The position numbers and the translations under genes were made by a program. Positions 25,626 through 34,568 of a stretch of DNA of 64,000 nt are shown piece by piece. Positions within the stretch are counted from its first letter, which is position 1. The number at the start of each line of letters is the position of its first letter. This DNA is from Parvularcula oceani (lineage in GTDB: Bacteria > Pseudomonadota > Alphaproteobacteria > Caulobacterales > Parvularculaceae): contig NZ_JPHU01000001.1 of NCBI RefSeq assembly GCF_000733125.1, positions 372,001 through 436,000 of the forward strand, given 5' to 3'. The notes below the pieces were generated by a model. The model saw only the letters and a program-made list of their open reading frames with translations, was not told where the DNA came from and made no database searches.

Positions 25626-26210
25626 ATGGTCGTCCTGAACAAGATCTACACGCGAACCGGCGATGCAGGCGATACGGGCGTCGTCACCGGAGAGCGCCTG
25701 CCCAAGACGCATGCGCGGATCGTCGCCATCGGCGAGGTGGACGAGCTCAATGCGTGTCTCGGCGTGGCGCTCGGACAGCTGAAGGACGAGGAGCTGCGGG
25801 GCCGCCTCCTCGCGATCCAGAACGACCTGTTCGACCTGGGCGCGGATCTCGCCACGCCGAAGACGCTGCGCGGCGAGCTGCGCCTCCGGGCGAGCCGGAT
25901 CGAGCGCCTCGAAGAGGCGATCGATCATTACAACGACGCCCTGCCCCCGCTGGAGAGCTTCGTCCTGCCTTCGGGGCCGGGCGGCGCCGGAACCCTGCAT
26001 CTTGCCCGCGCCGTGGCCCGGCGCGCCGAGCGGGCGGTCTGGCGCGTCGCGGACCTGCCCGGCGACGAGGCGCATCTTTCCGCCCCCGTGCCCCGCTATC
26101 TCAACCGCCTCTCCGACTTTCTCTTCGTGGCGGCCCGGAAGGTCAGCCGCGATGCGGGCGGCGAAGTGGTCTGGGTGCCCGATGCGGGCGAGGGACCGGA
26201 GGAGGCATGA
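25626..26210 (+). CDS. cobO: Cob(I)yrinic acid a,c-diamide adenosyltransferase, PduO type
   Basis: Attaches the 5'-deoxyadenosyl group from ATP to cob(I)alamin or its precursor, giving adenosylcobalamin; cytoplasmic. The 194-residue length fits PduO-type enzymes. The N-terminal ATP-binding motif KIYTRTGDAGDTGVVTG and the later VDELNACLGVA, FVLPSGP and the RRAERAVWR helix are typical. It overlaps the next gene by ATGA. The symbol is the usual automatic name; the PduO fold is distinct from classical CobO/BtuR. Confidence 0.92.
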   Translation: MVVLNKIYTRTGDAGDTGVVTGERLPKTHARIVAIGEVDELNACLGVALGQLKDEELRGRLLAIQNDLFDLGADLATPKTLRGELRLRASRIERLEEAIDHYNDALPPLESFVLPSGPGGAGTLHLARAVARRAERAVWRVADLPGDEAHLSAPVPRYLNRLSDFLFVAARKVSRDAGGEVVWVPDAGEGPEEA

Positions 26211-26773
26211 GGCCCGGCGCGGGCCTGGCTCTCGCCCTGCCCCTGCTCTGCTGCGCGATGGCGTTTCCGCCGCAGCCGCCCGGGGCGGAAGACCGATCCG
26301 AGGACAGGTCGGCGAGGCGCGGCGCCGATGGCCCGCGGGGCAAGTTTCCCGGCCCGCAGGACGGGTTCATGCTGCGCCTACAATCGCTTTGCGGCGGCGG
26401 GCTCTATCAAGGGCGGATCGAGGGCGGCGCGGCCGGCCCTGCGGACGAGCCGCTGACCCTGGGGCCCGCGAAATGCCGCCTTGAAGGCGGCGTCCTGAAA
26501 GAGATCGCGCTTCCGGTCGCAGGAGGCGGAGCCGCCCTTCAAGGCTGGGCGATCGTTCAGGAGAATGGCGAAATCCGTCTCCGGCCACTGCGCGATGGCG
26601 CGGCGGCCAGCTTGCCGGCCGAGGGGGAAGGCACCTTCACGCGGCAGCAATTCCCCGCAGCATCCGTGGAGATCGTGCCGGGGGACCGCCTGACGGTCCG
26701 GGCAGCGGGCGGGCCGGACGCGGCGTTCGATCTTACGCGCCGCATCTCCGATCGGGGCCTTGGCGCGTTCTAG
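26207..26773 (+). CDS. Exported protein of unknown function
   Basis: A 188-residue protein with a signal peptide or lipoprotein-like start (LALALPLLCCAMAF). The remainder is Gly- and Ala-rich with short beta segments and two further cysteines (SLCGGG and AKCRLE), which could form a disulphide. It overlaps the adenosyltransferase stop (ATGA), so it is in the same operon, and its own stop overlaps that of the convergent BLUF gene at a CTAG. I do not recognise the family. Confidence 0.72.
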   Translation: MRPGAGLALALPLLCCAMAFPPQPPGAEDRSEDRSARRGADGPRGKFPGPQDGFMLRLQSLCGGGLYQGRIEGGAAGPADEPLTLGPAKCRLEGGVLKEIALPVAGGGAALQGWAIVQENGEIRLRPLRDGAAASLPAEGEGTFTRQQFPAASVEIVPGDRLTVRAAGGPDAAFDLTRRISDRGLGAF

Positions 26774-27186
26774 GCGGCGTAGCGGGAGGTGATCCGGAAG
26801 AAGGTGCGAACCAGCACCCGGACCACCGGCGGCACGTCCTCGCGCAGCCGGGCCTTCATCTCGTCCTCGCTGAGGTGGAAGGCGCCCTCGTCGTCAAGAT
26901 TGCGCGAGCCCATGGCCCAGTCGGGGAAGAAGCGCTCCTCGGTCTCGAGGTCGGATAGCAGGTCGAGGCCGGTGTGCCGCGGATCCTTCGCGATGACGCG
27001 CATCCGCTGCTCGACGGCGTCCTTCGGCCCCTCCAGCACCTGCAGGAAGGTGCCCTCGCGATAAAGCAGGACGCCGGACAGGCCAAGCCGGCTGTTGTTG
27101 CGCCGCGAGACGGCCAAAATGTCGCGCAGATCGTCCTCGCTCACCGCGCCCGTCGCGCTGCTCGTATAGATGACCGTCCGCAGCAT
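26770..27186 (-). CDS. BLUF-domain blue-light photoreceptor
   Basis: A 138-residue protein made essentially of one BLUF domain, which binds FAD and senses blue light. Key residues are present: Y7 (VIYTSSA), the Asn near 31 in RRNNSRLGLSGVLLY, and Q49 (FLQVLEG), which with the flavin form the light-switchable hydrogen-bond network. There is no attached output domain, so it should act by binding another protein or as a redox sensor. GGGAGGAG lies about 6 bases before the start. It is divergent from etfB. Confidence 0.92.
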   Translation of the reverse strand: MLRTVIYTSSATGAVSEDDLRDILAVSRRNNSRLGLSGVLLYREGTFLQVLEGPKDAVEQRMRVIAKDPRHTGLDLLSDLETEERFFPDWAMGSRNLDDEGAFHLSEDEMKARLREDVPPVVRVLVRTFFRITSRYAA

Positions 27187-27331
27187 GCAGCTCCTCCCAA
27201 TTCGAACGACGCGTATGCCACAGGAAAGTTTCCGTCCCGTTGCCGCCCCGCGACGAAACTGCCCTGCGGCGTGGCGTTGAAGCTTCGCCTCTGCGTCATT
27301 AGTGTCCGCGCCGAACCTCAGGAGTGCCCGG

Positions 27332-28081
27332 ATGAAAATTCTCGTCCCAGTGAAACGCGTGGTCGATTACAATGTGAAGGTGCGGGTGAAGCCCGATCAG
27401 AGCGGCGTCGACCTCGCCAACGTCAAGATGTCGATGAACCCCTTTGACGAGATCGCCGTCGAAGAAGCGGTCAAGCTGAAGGAGGCCGGCACCGCCGAAG
27501 AAGTGGTCGTGGTCTCGATCGGCCCCGAAAAGGCGCAGGACCAGATCCGCCAGGGCCTCGCCATGGGCGCGGATCGCGGCATCCTCATCACCAGCGACGA
27601 GGACGTGGAAAGCCTCGGCGTCGCGAAGATCCTGAAAGCGATCTGCGAAGAGGAGAAGCCCGACATCGTGCTGCTCGGCAAGCAGGCGATCGACGACGAC
27701 CGCAATCAGACGGGCCAGATGCTGGCCGCGCTGATGGGCTGGTCGCAGGGCACCTTCGCCTCCAAGCTCGTCAAGGAAGGCGACAAGCTGCACGTCACCC
27801 GGGAGGTCGATGGCGGCCTGCAGACGGTCGCGCTCTCCCTGCCCGCCGTGGTCACCACCGACCTGCGCCTCAACGAGCCGCGCTATGCCAGCCTTCCCAA
27901 CATCATGAAGGCCAAGAAGAAGCCGCTCGACAAGAAGGCCGTCGGCGATATGGGCGTCGATGTCAGCCCGCGCCTCAAGACCCTCAAGGTGACCGAGCCG
28001 CCCAAGCGCGAAGCGGGCATCAAGGTCGAGAGCGTGGAAGAGCTGGTCGACAAGCTGAAGAACGAAGCGGGAGTGCTCTAA
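27332..28081 (+). CDS. etfB: Electron transfer flavoprotein, beta subunit
   Basis: Small subunit of the AMP/FAD-containing electron transfer flavoprotein, which takes electrons from acyl-CoA and other dehydrogenases and passes them to ETF-ubiquinone oxidoreductase. The 249-residue sequence begins [19 protein letters not shown] and has the AMP-binding and family signature around [18 protein letters not shown]. The start at 27332 has CAGGAG 7 bases upstream; an upstream ATG extension is not supported. etfA starts at the next base after its stop. Confidence 0.95.
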   Translation: MKILVPVKRVVDYNVKVRVKPDQSGVDLANVKMSMNPFDEIAVEEAVKLKEAGTAEEVVVVSIGPEKAQDQIRQGLAMGADRGILITSDEDVESLGVAKILKAICEEEKPDIVLLGKQAIDDDRNQTGQMLAALMGWSQGTFASKLVKEGDKLHVTREVDGGLQTVALSLPAVVTTDLRLNEPRYASLPNIMKAKKKPLDKKAVGDMGVDVSPRLKTLKVTEPPKREAGIKVESVEELVDKLKNEAGVL

Positions 28082-29014
28082 ATGACGGCTCTGGTCATCG
28101 CGGAACACGACAACGAAACCCTGTCCGACGCCACCGCCAAGACGGTCGCCGCCGCCTCGGAGATGGGCGGCGACGTGCACGTCCTGGTCGCAGGCTCCGG
28201 CGCAGGCGCCGTGGCCGAGGCCGCTGCCAAGATCGGCGGCGTCGCCAAGGTGCTGCATGCGGACGGCGAGGCCTATGCCAAGCAGCTCGCCGAGCCGATG
28301 GCGGCCCTGATCGTCAGCCTGGCCGACGGCTATGACGCGCTCCTCGCGCCCGCCGGCACGGACGGCAAGAACTACATGCCCCGCGTGGCGGCGCTTCTCG
28401 ACGTGATGCAGATCAGCGCGATCACCGGCGTCGAGAGCGCGGACACCTTCGTCCGCCCGATCTATGCCGGCAACGCCGTCTCGACGGTGCAGTCCTCGGA
28501 CGCGAAGAAGGTGATCACGGTCCAGCCGACGGCCTTCGACGCGCCCGCCGGCGAGGGGTCCGCCTCGGTCGAGCAGGTCGGCGACGGCGTCGATGCGCCC
28601 TCCGTCTCCGAGTTCGTCGGAGAGGAGCTCACCGAAAGCGAGCGCCCCGACCTGTCCTCGGCGAAGATCGTCATCTCGGGCGGCCGCGCGCTGCAATCGG
28701 GCGAGAACTTCGAGACGCTCATCTATCCGATCGCGGACAAGATCGGCGCCGCCGTCGGCGCGTCGCGGGCGGCCGTCGATGCGGGCTATGTCCCGAACGA
28801 CTATCAGGTCGGCCAGACCGGCAAGGTCGTCGCGCCCGAGCTCTATATCGCGGTCGGCATCTCCGGCGCGATCCAGCACCTTGCGGGCATGAAGGACTCA
28901 AAGGTCATCGTCGCGATCAACAAGGACGAGGAAGCGCCGATCTTCTCGGTCGCCGATTACGGCCTGGTGGCCGATCTCTACGACGCCCTGCCCAAGCTGA
29001 AGGACGCGCTCTGA
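28082..29014 (+). CDS. etfA: Electron transfer flavoprotein, alpha subunit
   Basis: Large, FAD-binding subunit of ETF, 310 residues. The C-terminal FAD-binding domain is clear: [60 protein letters not shown] and the final [10 protein letters not shown]. It starts directly after the etfB stop codon and is followed by a strong Rho-independent terminator, so etfBA forms one transcription unit. Confidence 0.96.
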   Translation: MTALVIAEHDNETLSDATAKTVAAASEMGGDVHVLVAGSGAGAVAEAAAKIGGVAKVLHADGEAYAKQLAEPMAALIVSLADGYDALLAPAGTDGKNYMPRVAALLDVMQISAITGVESADTFVRPIYAGNAVSTVQSSDAKKVITVQPTAFDAPAGEGSASVEQVGDGVDAPSVSEFVGEELTESERPDLSSAKIVISGGRALQSGENFETLIYPIADKIGAAVGASRAAVDAGYVPNDYQVGQTGKVVAPELYIAVGISGAIQHLAGMKDSKVIVAINKDEEAPIFSVADYGLVADLYDALPKLKDAL

Positions 29015-29038
29015 TCCTTCGGCGGAGCCGCTCTTGGA

Positions 29039-29064
29039 AAGGCGCCCCTCGGGGCGCCTTTTTT
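29039..29064 (+). terminator. Rho-independent terminator of etfBA
   Basis: Inverted repeat AAGGCGCCCC (29039-29048) and GGGGCGCCTT (29051-29060) around a two-base centre, followed by a run of T ending at 29064. It lies 24 bases after the etfA stop. Confidence 0.9.
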
Positions 29065-29152
29065 CTTGCCGCGACCCGTCCGGTGCGGGCCGCCGTGGAA
29101 ACTTCGCTCTCTTCCGGGCAGGGTGCGTGGCGAAGCAGTCAGCGAGGCCAGA

Positions 29153-31003
29153 ATGAGGCTCGTCCCGATCCTGATCGCATTCCTCTTTCCGGTCGCTGCC
29201 GGCGCAGCCTCCGCCCAGAGCGGCGCCGTCCTGACCCATGCGGCCGCACGGGAGGGACAGGATCTGTCGGGCTCCTGGACTTATTCGATCGACCCCTCCC
29301 GCGACGGCCTCTACGGCTTTCACGGCAGCCCGGCTGGCGAAGGGCATCAGCGATTCGATCCCCGCGACGTGGAGGCCGTCATCCGCGAGCGGCCGGAGGC
29401 GCTGTTCGAATACGACATGCGGCGCGCGGCGCGCACGACCCTGCCCGGCTCGTGGACCGGGCATGACCCGGAGCTTCGGCATTACGAGGGGCTCGTCTGG
29501 TATGACCGGGCCTTCGAAGCGAACCTTGAGGATGACGAGCGTGCCTTCCTCCATATCGGCGCCGCAAATTACACGGCCCGCGTCTATGTGAACGGAGAAC
29601 TCGTCGGGACCCATCGGGGCGGCTTCACCCCCTTCGCCTTCGAGGTGACGGATCGGCTGGTGGACGGAGAGAACCGGGTGACGCTCGGCGTCGATTCTGC
29701 CCGCGACGAGACGAGCATCCCCTCCCCGGTCACCGACTGGGAAACCTATGGCGGCATCACCCGGCCCGTGCGCCTGGTTATCGTACCGGAGACCTTCATC
29801 GACGAGGCCTGGGTCCGCATGACGCAGGAGGGCCGCATCGCGGCGACGGTCGCGCTCGACGGGCCGGAAGCAGCGCAGAGGCCTGTGGCGGTCAGGGTCC
29901 CCGAGCTCGACCTCACCTTGCAGGGAAGCACGAACCGGAACGGCGTCTTCGAAGCCGAAGCGCCAGCGCCGGAGAGGCTTCGGCGCTGGTCGCCGGAGGC
30001 GCCGAGGCTCTATGACGTGCAGATCGAGGCGGGCGCGGACAGCCTGCCCGAGCGCGTCGGCTTCCGCACCATTGAGGTCCGGGGAGAGAAACTCCTCCTC
30101 AACGGCGAGCCCATCTTTCTCCGCGGCATCTGCATGCATGAGGAGGAGCTGGGCCGTGATCCCGCCCGCGCGATCACGGAAGCCGCCGCACGCGCCCTGC
30201 TGACCGAGATCAAGGACGGGCTCAACGCCAATTTCGTCCGGCTGGCGCATTATCCGCATGCGGAAACCACGGTGCGACTCGCTGACGAGATGGGGCTGCT
30301 CGTGTGGAGCGAGATCCCGGTCTACTGGCGGATCGCATGGGAGAATGACGAGGCGCTCGCCACGGCGCGGACCATGCTGGAAGAGAATGTCCGGCGCGAC
30401 CGGAACCGGGCCTCGGTGATCCTGTGGTCGGTCGGGAACGAGACGCCTGTCGGAGAGCAGCGCAACGCATTCCTGCGCCGGCTGATCGCAGATGTCCGAA
30501 GGCTAGACGACACGCGACTCGTCACCGCCGCCCTGCTCACGGAGTTCCGCGAGCAGGACGGCGAGCTTCTCACCCGCATCACCGACCCCCTCACCGCCGA
30601 CCTCGATGTGATGGCGGTGAACGCCTATCATGGCTGGTACGGTCCTCTGCCGGTCGAGCGGGTCAGCGAGGTGCGCTGGCAGTCCGAATGGAACAAGCCG
30701 CTCATCTTCTCGGAATTCGGAGCGGGCGCGCTGGCGGGTTTCCACGATCCGGATTCGCGGCAGAAATTCTCCGAGGAGTATCAGGCCGAGATCTATCGCG
30801 AGACCTTGGAAATGGCGGAAGGCGTGCCCTTCCTGCAGGGCATGTCCCCATGGATCCTGAAGGACTTCCGGTCCCCACGCCGTCAGCACCCGGTCTATCA
30901 GCAGGGCTGGAATAGGAAGGGGCTGATTTCGGAGACCGGGGAACGCAAAGAAGCGTTCGGCGTCCTTGCCGACTTCTACGAGGAGATGGAAGCGGAGCGC
31001 TGA
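29153..31003 (+). CDS. Exported glycoside hydrolase family 2 enzyme, probable beta-glucuronidase
   Basis: A 616-residue GH2 enzyme with a signal peptide (cleavage near AASAQS). Domains in order: sugar-binding jelly roll (about 30-215), immunoglobulin-like domain (about 215-310) and catalytic barrel. The catalytic acid is the Glu of SVGNETP and the nucleophile the Glu of FSEFGAG; LAGFHDP follows as in UidA-type enzymes. The N-x-K pair that recognises the glucuronate carboxylate in beta-glucuronidases is present as NRK in GWNRKGL, favouring beta-glucuronidase over beta-galactosidase. A start at 29153 fits the signal peptide; longer in-frame forms do not. Confidence 0.85.
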   Translation: MRLVPILIAFLFPVAAGAASAQSGAVLTHAAAREGQDLSGSWTYSIDPSRDGLYGFHGSPAGEGHQRFDPRDVEAVIRERPEALFEYDMRRAARTTLPGSWTGHDPELRHYEGLVWYDRAFEANLEDDERAFLHIGAANYTARVYVNGELVGTHRGGFTPFAFEVTDRLVDGENRVTLGVDSARDETSIPSPVTDWETYGGITRPVRLVIVPETFIDEAWVRMTQEGRIAATVALDGPEAAQRPVAVRVPELDLTLQGSTNRNGVFEAEAPAPERLRRWSPEAPRLYDVQIEAGADSLPERVGFRTIEVRGEKLLLNGEPIFLRGICMHEEELGRDPARAITEAAARALLTEIKDGLNANFVRLAHYPHAETTVRLADEMGLLVWSEIPVYWRIAWENDEALATARTMLEENVRRDRNRASVILWSVGNETPVGEQRNAFLRRLIADVRRLDDTRLVTAALLTEFREQDGELLTRITDPLTADLDVMAVNAYHGWYGPLPVERVSEVRWQSEWNKPLIFSEFGAGALAGFHDPDSRQKFSEEYQAEIYRETLEMAEGVPFLQGMSPWILKDFRSPRRQHPVYQQGWNRKGLISETGERKEAFGVLADFYEEMEAER

Positions 31004-31035
31004 GCCAGCCTCCGCCGCCCCTGCCCCGGGGCGGC

Positions 31036-32358
31036 CTATACGGCCCGCGCGTGGGCCTGCGGCGCCGGACGGTGCTCCCTGTCGAGGGCGGCGGCGACAT
31101 TGCGCGCATAGGGGCGTCCCGCCTCCGTCACGGTGAGGCGGCCATCGGCGACATCCACGATCCCCCGCCCCCGCAACGCCGTCAGTCCGCATGCCGCTTC
31201 GGCGAGAGCCCAGTCGGGAAGGTCGACGCCCCCGTCGCAGAGCAGCCTTTCGATCAATGCCCCGCGGCGGCGTTCCTCCGCCGTCAGATGGTGCCCGCGC
31301 GCGGTCGGCAGGGACCCTTCGCCGACTGCGGCGTAATAGCCCTTGAGCGTGGTTTCGTTCTGGACGTAGCCCTGCGGCAGGCGCGAGATGGCCGAGGGGC
31401 CGAAGCCGATGAGCGCCGTCGCGTCGTCCGGCGTGAAGCCCTGGAAATTGCGCTTCAGGCGCCTCTCCCGCGCAGCGACGGCCAGAGGATCGTCCGGCAG
31501 GGCGAAATGGTCGAACCCGATGCGCTCATATCCCGCCGCGACCAGTTCCTCGGCGGCGGCTTCGGCCTGCGCGAAGCGCTCGGCGGCGCCGGGCAGCAGC
31601 GCTTCGTCGATGACCTGCTGGTGCTTCTTGAACCAGGGGACGTGGGCATAGCCGAAGACGGCGACGCGGGATGCCCCGAGGGATGCGACGAAGCGGCAGT
31701 CCTCGCGCACATGCCGCACCGCCTGCCCCGGCAGGCCATAGAGGAGGTCGGCGTTCCAGTCCGCTATGCCGCCTTCAGCCAGCATGCGGACGGCATGGCG
31801 GATTGTCGCCGGGAACTGCACCCTGCCGATGCGGCGCTGCACCGCCTCGTCCGTAGTCTGAATCCCGAAGCTCGCCCTGGTCACGCCCGCATCGGCGAAG
31901 GCGGAAACGAGCGGCGCGCTGACGCCGCGCGGGTCGAGTTCGGCTGCGATTTCCGCATTGTCCGAAAAGCCGAAGATGCGCCGCAGCCCGGCGCCGATCA
32001 GCCGCACATCCTCCGCCGTCAGCATGTCCGGCGAGCCGCCGCCGAAATGGAGCGCGGAGGCCACCGGCCGCTCCGAAAGCCGCTCCTCGACGAGCCGCAT
32101 TTCTTCCAGCACCGCATCCCTGAAGCGCCGGACGGGCGAGCGATGGCGGGTCACATGAGTGTTGCAGCCGCAATACCAGCATAGCGACCGGCAGAAGGGC
32201 ACGTGGACGTAGAGCGAGACCCGGTCCTCCGCCGACAGGGCCCCGAGCCATCCGGCGTGGTCGGCCGGCGCGACGTCGCAGCGGAAGCGGTTCGCCGGGG
32301 GAAAGCTCGTATAGCGGGGCACCGCCGCCTCGGCGAGGCCGGCATGGAATGCCTTCAT
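31036..32358 (-). CDS. hemN: Oxygen-independent coproporphyrinogen III oxidase
   Basis: Radical SAM enzyme making protoporphyrinogen IX without oxygen, needed for heme under low oxygen; cytoplasmic. At 440 residues it has the HemN start PRYTSFPPANRF, the radical SAM motif CRSLCWYCGC, and HFGGGSPDML. It begins 2 bases after the universal stress protein stop, so it is the last gene of the cydABX-usp-hemN string, in keeping with supply of heme for cytochrome bd. Confidence 0.95.
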   Translation of the reverse strand: MKAFHAGLAEAAVPRYTSFPPANRFRCDVAPADHAGWLGALSAEDRVSLYVHVPFCRSLCWYCGCNTHVTRHRSPVRRFRDAVLEEMRLVEERLSERPVASALHFGGGSPDMLTAEDVRLIGAGLRRIFGFSDNAEIAAELDPRGVSAPLVSAFADAGVTRASFGIQTTDEAVQRRIGRVQFPATIRHAVRMLAEGGIADWNADLLYGLPGQAVRHVREDCRFVASLGASRVAVFGYAHVPWFKKHQQVIDEALLPGAAERFAQAEAAAEELVAAGYERIGFDHFALPDDPLAVAARERRLKRNFQGFTPDDATALIGFGPSAISRLPQGYVQNETTLKGYYAAVGEGSLPTARGHHLTAEERRRGALIERLLCDGGVDLPDWALAEAACGLTALRGRGIVDVADGRLTVTEAGRPYARNVAAALDREHRPAPQAHARAV

Positions 32359-32360
32359 GA

Positions 32361-33170
32361 TCAGTGCACCATGAATGTCGGCAGCTTGGGTTCGGTCACG
32401 AGGCGCCTGGTGACGCCGCCGAGGATCCGCTCGCGCAGGCGGGTGTGGGAATAGGCGCCGAGAAGCACGGCATCGGCCTCCGCCATCTCCGCCTGCTCGG
32501 CGAGGGTCGCGGTGACGCCGCCCTGCCCCTTGGCGACGCTTCGCCCCTCTGCCGCAAGGCCCGAGCGGCGAAGCGCATCGGCCACGGCGCCCGGTTCAGG
32601 CATGCCGATCGCGATATCGCCGACGGACAGGACCGTCACCCGCTCAGCGAGGTTCAGCATCGGCCTGGCGATGGCGGCCGCCCGCGCAGCCTCCACACTG
32701 CCGTTCCAGGCGAGGAGGATGTGTCTGGGGACGGGTCGCGCCTCGCCTGGCGGCGCGACGAGGACGCAGCGGCCGGAGCCGACGAGTACGGCCTCGGCCA
32801 TGCCCGCCGCATCCGTGCGCTCGCAGACGGCCGGCGCCGGAACGACGACCAGATCGGCCAAGCGCGCCTGGATCCCGAGATCGACGACTTCGGTGCCTTC
32901 GGGCTGGCGCCATTCGGTCTCGAGGCCAGCGGCGCCCTCTTCGAACGCCGCCCTCATCTCCTCGGCGCGCTGAGCGATTCCTGACTGGAATTCCTCCACG
33001 ATCGGCGCGTGCCAGTAATATTCGGCCACGGCGCCCACCGGATAGCGTTCGCGGACATGCAGGCCGACGAGCTTCGCCTTCGCGCTTTCGGCATAGGGCC
33101 GGGCCGCAGCCACGGCGTGCTTCAGACCCTTCAGGTCGTAGGCGGGAACGAGAATGGTGCCGAGTGTCAC
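32361..33170 (-). CDS. Universal stress protein, tandem-domain
   Basis: A 269-residue protein with two universal-stress-like halves; the second half carries the nucleotide-binding glycine pattern GAYSHTRLRERILGG. Tandem Usp proteins are often induced in low oxygen or stationary phase. A GTG start at 33170 is well supported by AGGAGG 9 bases upstream. It lies between cydX and hemN, with a strong hairpin separating it from cydX. Confidence 0.88.
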   Translation of the reverse strand: MTLGTILVPAYDLKGLKHAVAAARPYAESAKAKLVGLHVRERYPVGAVAEYYWHAPIVEEFQSGIAQRAEEMRAAFEEGAAGLETEWRQPEGTEVVDLGIQARLADLVVVPAPAVCERTDAAGMAEAVLVGSGRCVLVAPPGEARPVPRHILLAWNGSVEAARAAAIARPMLNLAERVTVLSVGDIAIGMPEPGAVADALRRSGLAAEGRSVAKGQGGVTATLAEQAEMAEADAVLLGAYSHTRLRERILGGVTRRLVTEPKLPTFMVH

Positions 33171-33204
33171 GGAAGACGCCTCCTTCTGATTGCCGAGGAA
33201 GCCT

Positions 33205-33228
33205 AGGACCGCCCGCGGGGGCGGTCCT
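33205..33228. other. Hairpin between cydX and the universal stress gene
   Basis: Perfect 10-bp inverted repeat AGGACCGCCC (33205-33214) and GGGCGGTCCT (33219-33228) with a 4-base loop. No T-run follows on the minus strand, so it may attenuate transcription or protect the upstream message rather than terminate fully. Confidence 0.6.
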
Positions 33229-33237
33229 TGCGCCATA

Positions 33238-33387
33238 TCAGACTCCCGATGCCGGATCCTCTTGCAGGATCGGCCGGGAATGGGCGGGCGGGTGCTGACG
33301 CACCCGCTTCAGCTCGAACCACATCGCGTTCATGATCCCGACCGCCGCAGCGAGGCCGAGGCCGAGAACCCAGGCGAAATACCACAT
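33238..33387 (-). CDS. cydX: Cytochrome bd oxidase small subunit CydX
   Basis: A 49-residue single-helix protein. It begins MWYFAWVLGLGLA and continues to NAMWFELKR, the pattern of CydX, whose N-terminal helix stabilises the heme-binding CydA subunit. It starts 21 bases after the cydB stop and lies in the cydABX order. Because it is only 150 bases long it is easily missed by automatic gene finders. Confidence 0.93.
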   Translation of the reverse strand: MWYFAWVLGLGLAAAVGIMNAMWFELKRVRQHPPAHSRPILQEDPASGV

Positions 33388-33408
33388 GGCTTTGTCCTTT
33401 CCCTATCG

Positions 33409-34557
33409 TCAGTAGGCGTGGTCGGCGGCCCGCAGGCCGTCCGTGGTCACCCGGCCGCTCATCACCCGGTATACCCAGGCGGTGTAGGCGAGGATGATCG
33501 GCAGGAAGAAGACGGTGGCGAGCAGCATGGTGCGCAGCGTGTTCCGGCTGGAGCTGGCGTCGAAGACCATCAGGCTGTGCGAAGGATCGACGGCGCTCGG
33601 CAGGATGAAGGGGAACATCGACACTCCGACCGTGGCGATGACGCCTGCGATGCCGAGGCCCGTTGCGACCAGCGTCACGCGGCAGCGCCCCGTCCAGAAG
33701 GCGAGCGCCCCTCCGGCGAGACCCAAGAGCCCGAGTGCCGGAACGAGCATCAGGAGCGGCGCTTCGCCGTAATTTGCGAGCCAGGCGCCATCCGCCTCCG
33801 CAGCCGTCTTGCCGAGCGGGAAGCTCGGCGTGCGGAAGTCTGCGGTGCTCGTCAGCTCATAGCCGCCCAGCGCGCCGAACGCGACGAGGAAGCCGCCGAG
33901 GGCGAAGAGGACGAAGGCACCGAAGGCCGCCCATTTCCCGATCTTCCTCGCACGCTCCGCGATGACGGGATCGGCCTTGAGGTGGAGCCAGGCCGCTCCG
34001 TGCGCCGCGATCATGAAGAGGGAGAGGACGCCGCAGAAGAGCGCCGCCGGATTGAGAAGGCCGAACAGCCCGCCCTGATAGTCGGGGCGCAGGTCGTTGT
34101 CATAGGCGAAGGGCACGCCGATCAGCGCATTGCCCACCGCGACGCCGAAGATCACCGGCGGCACGAGGCCGGAGACGACGATCGCGAGGTCCCAGCGCGA
34201 GCGCCATTTCGCGCCCTCGCGTTTGGAGCGGTATTTGAAGGCGACCGGGCGCAGGATCAGCATGAACAGCACCAGGAACATCGCCAGGTAGAAGCCGGAA
34301 AAGCTGAGCGCGTAGAGCGCCGGCCAGGCCGCGAAGATTGCGCCGCCGCCGAGGATGAACCAGACCTGGTTGCCTTCCCAGACGGGACCGAACGTGTTGA
34401 TGACGACGCGCCGCTCGTCATCGCCCCTGGCGACCAGCGGCATCAGCGCCGCCGCCCCCATGTCGAAGCCGTCGGTGACGGCGAAGCCGATGAGCAGCAC
34501 GCCGAGCAGCGCCCACCAGATGACCCTCAGGGTCGCGTAGTCGAACAGGAACTCCAT
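33409..34557 (-). CDS. cydB: Cytochrome d ubiquinol oxidase subunit II
   Basis: Second large subunit of the cytochrome bd quinol oxidase in the inner membrane. The 382-residue sequence has about nine membrane helices and the CydB start pattern LRVIWWALLGVLLIGFAVTDGFDMGAA, GPVWEGNQVWFILGGGAIFAAWP, and a C-terminal SSSRNTLRTMLLATVFFLP. It follows cydA by 11 bases and precedes cydX. Confidence 0.96.
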   Translation of the reverse strand: MEFLFDYATLRVIWWALLGVLLIGFAVTDGFDMGAAALMPLVARGDDERRVVINTFGPVWEGNQVWFILGGGAIFAAWPALYALSFSGFYLAMFLVLFMLILRPVAFKYRSKREGAKWRSRWDLAIVVSGLVPPVIFGVAVGNALIGVPFAYDNDLRPDYQGGLFGLLNPAALFCGVLSLFMIAAHGAAWLHLKADPVIAERARKIGKWAAFGAFVLFALGGFLVAFGALGGYELTSTADFRTPSFPLGKTAAEADGAWLANYGEAPLLMLVPALGLLGLAGGALAFWTGRCRVTLVATGLGIAGVIATVGVSMFPFILPSAVDPSHSLMVFDASSSRNTLRTMLLATVFFLPIILAYTAWVYRVMSGRVTTDGLRAADHAY

Positions 34558-34568
34558 GAGTGTCTCCG

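Noticed and set aside
33203-33385. Sixty-codon minus-strand frame overlapping cydX
   Set aside because: A different frame of the same region encodes CydX with its canonical N-terminus and correct operon position.
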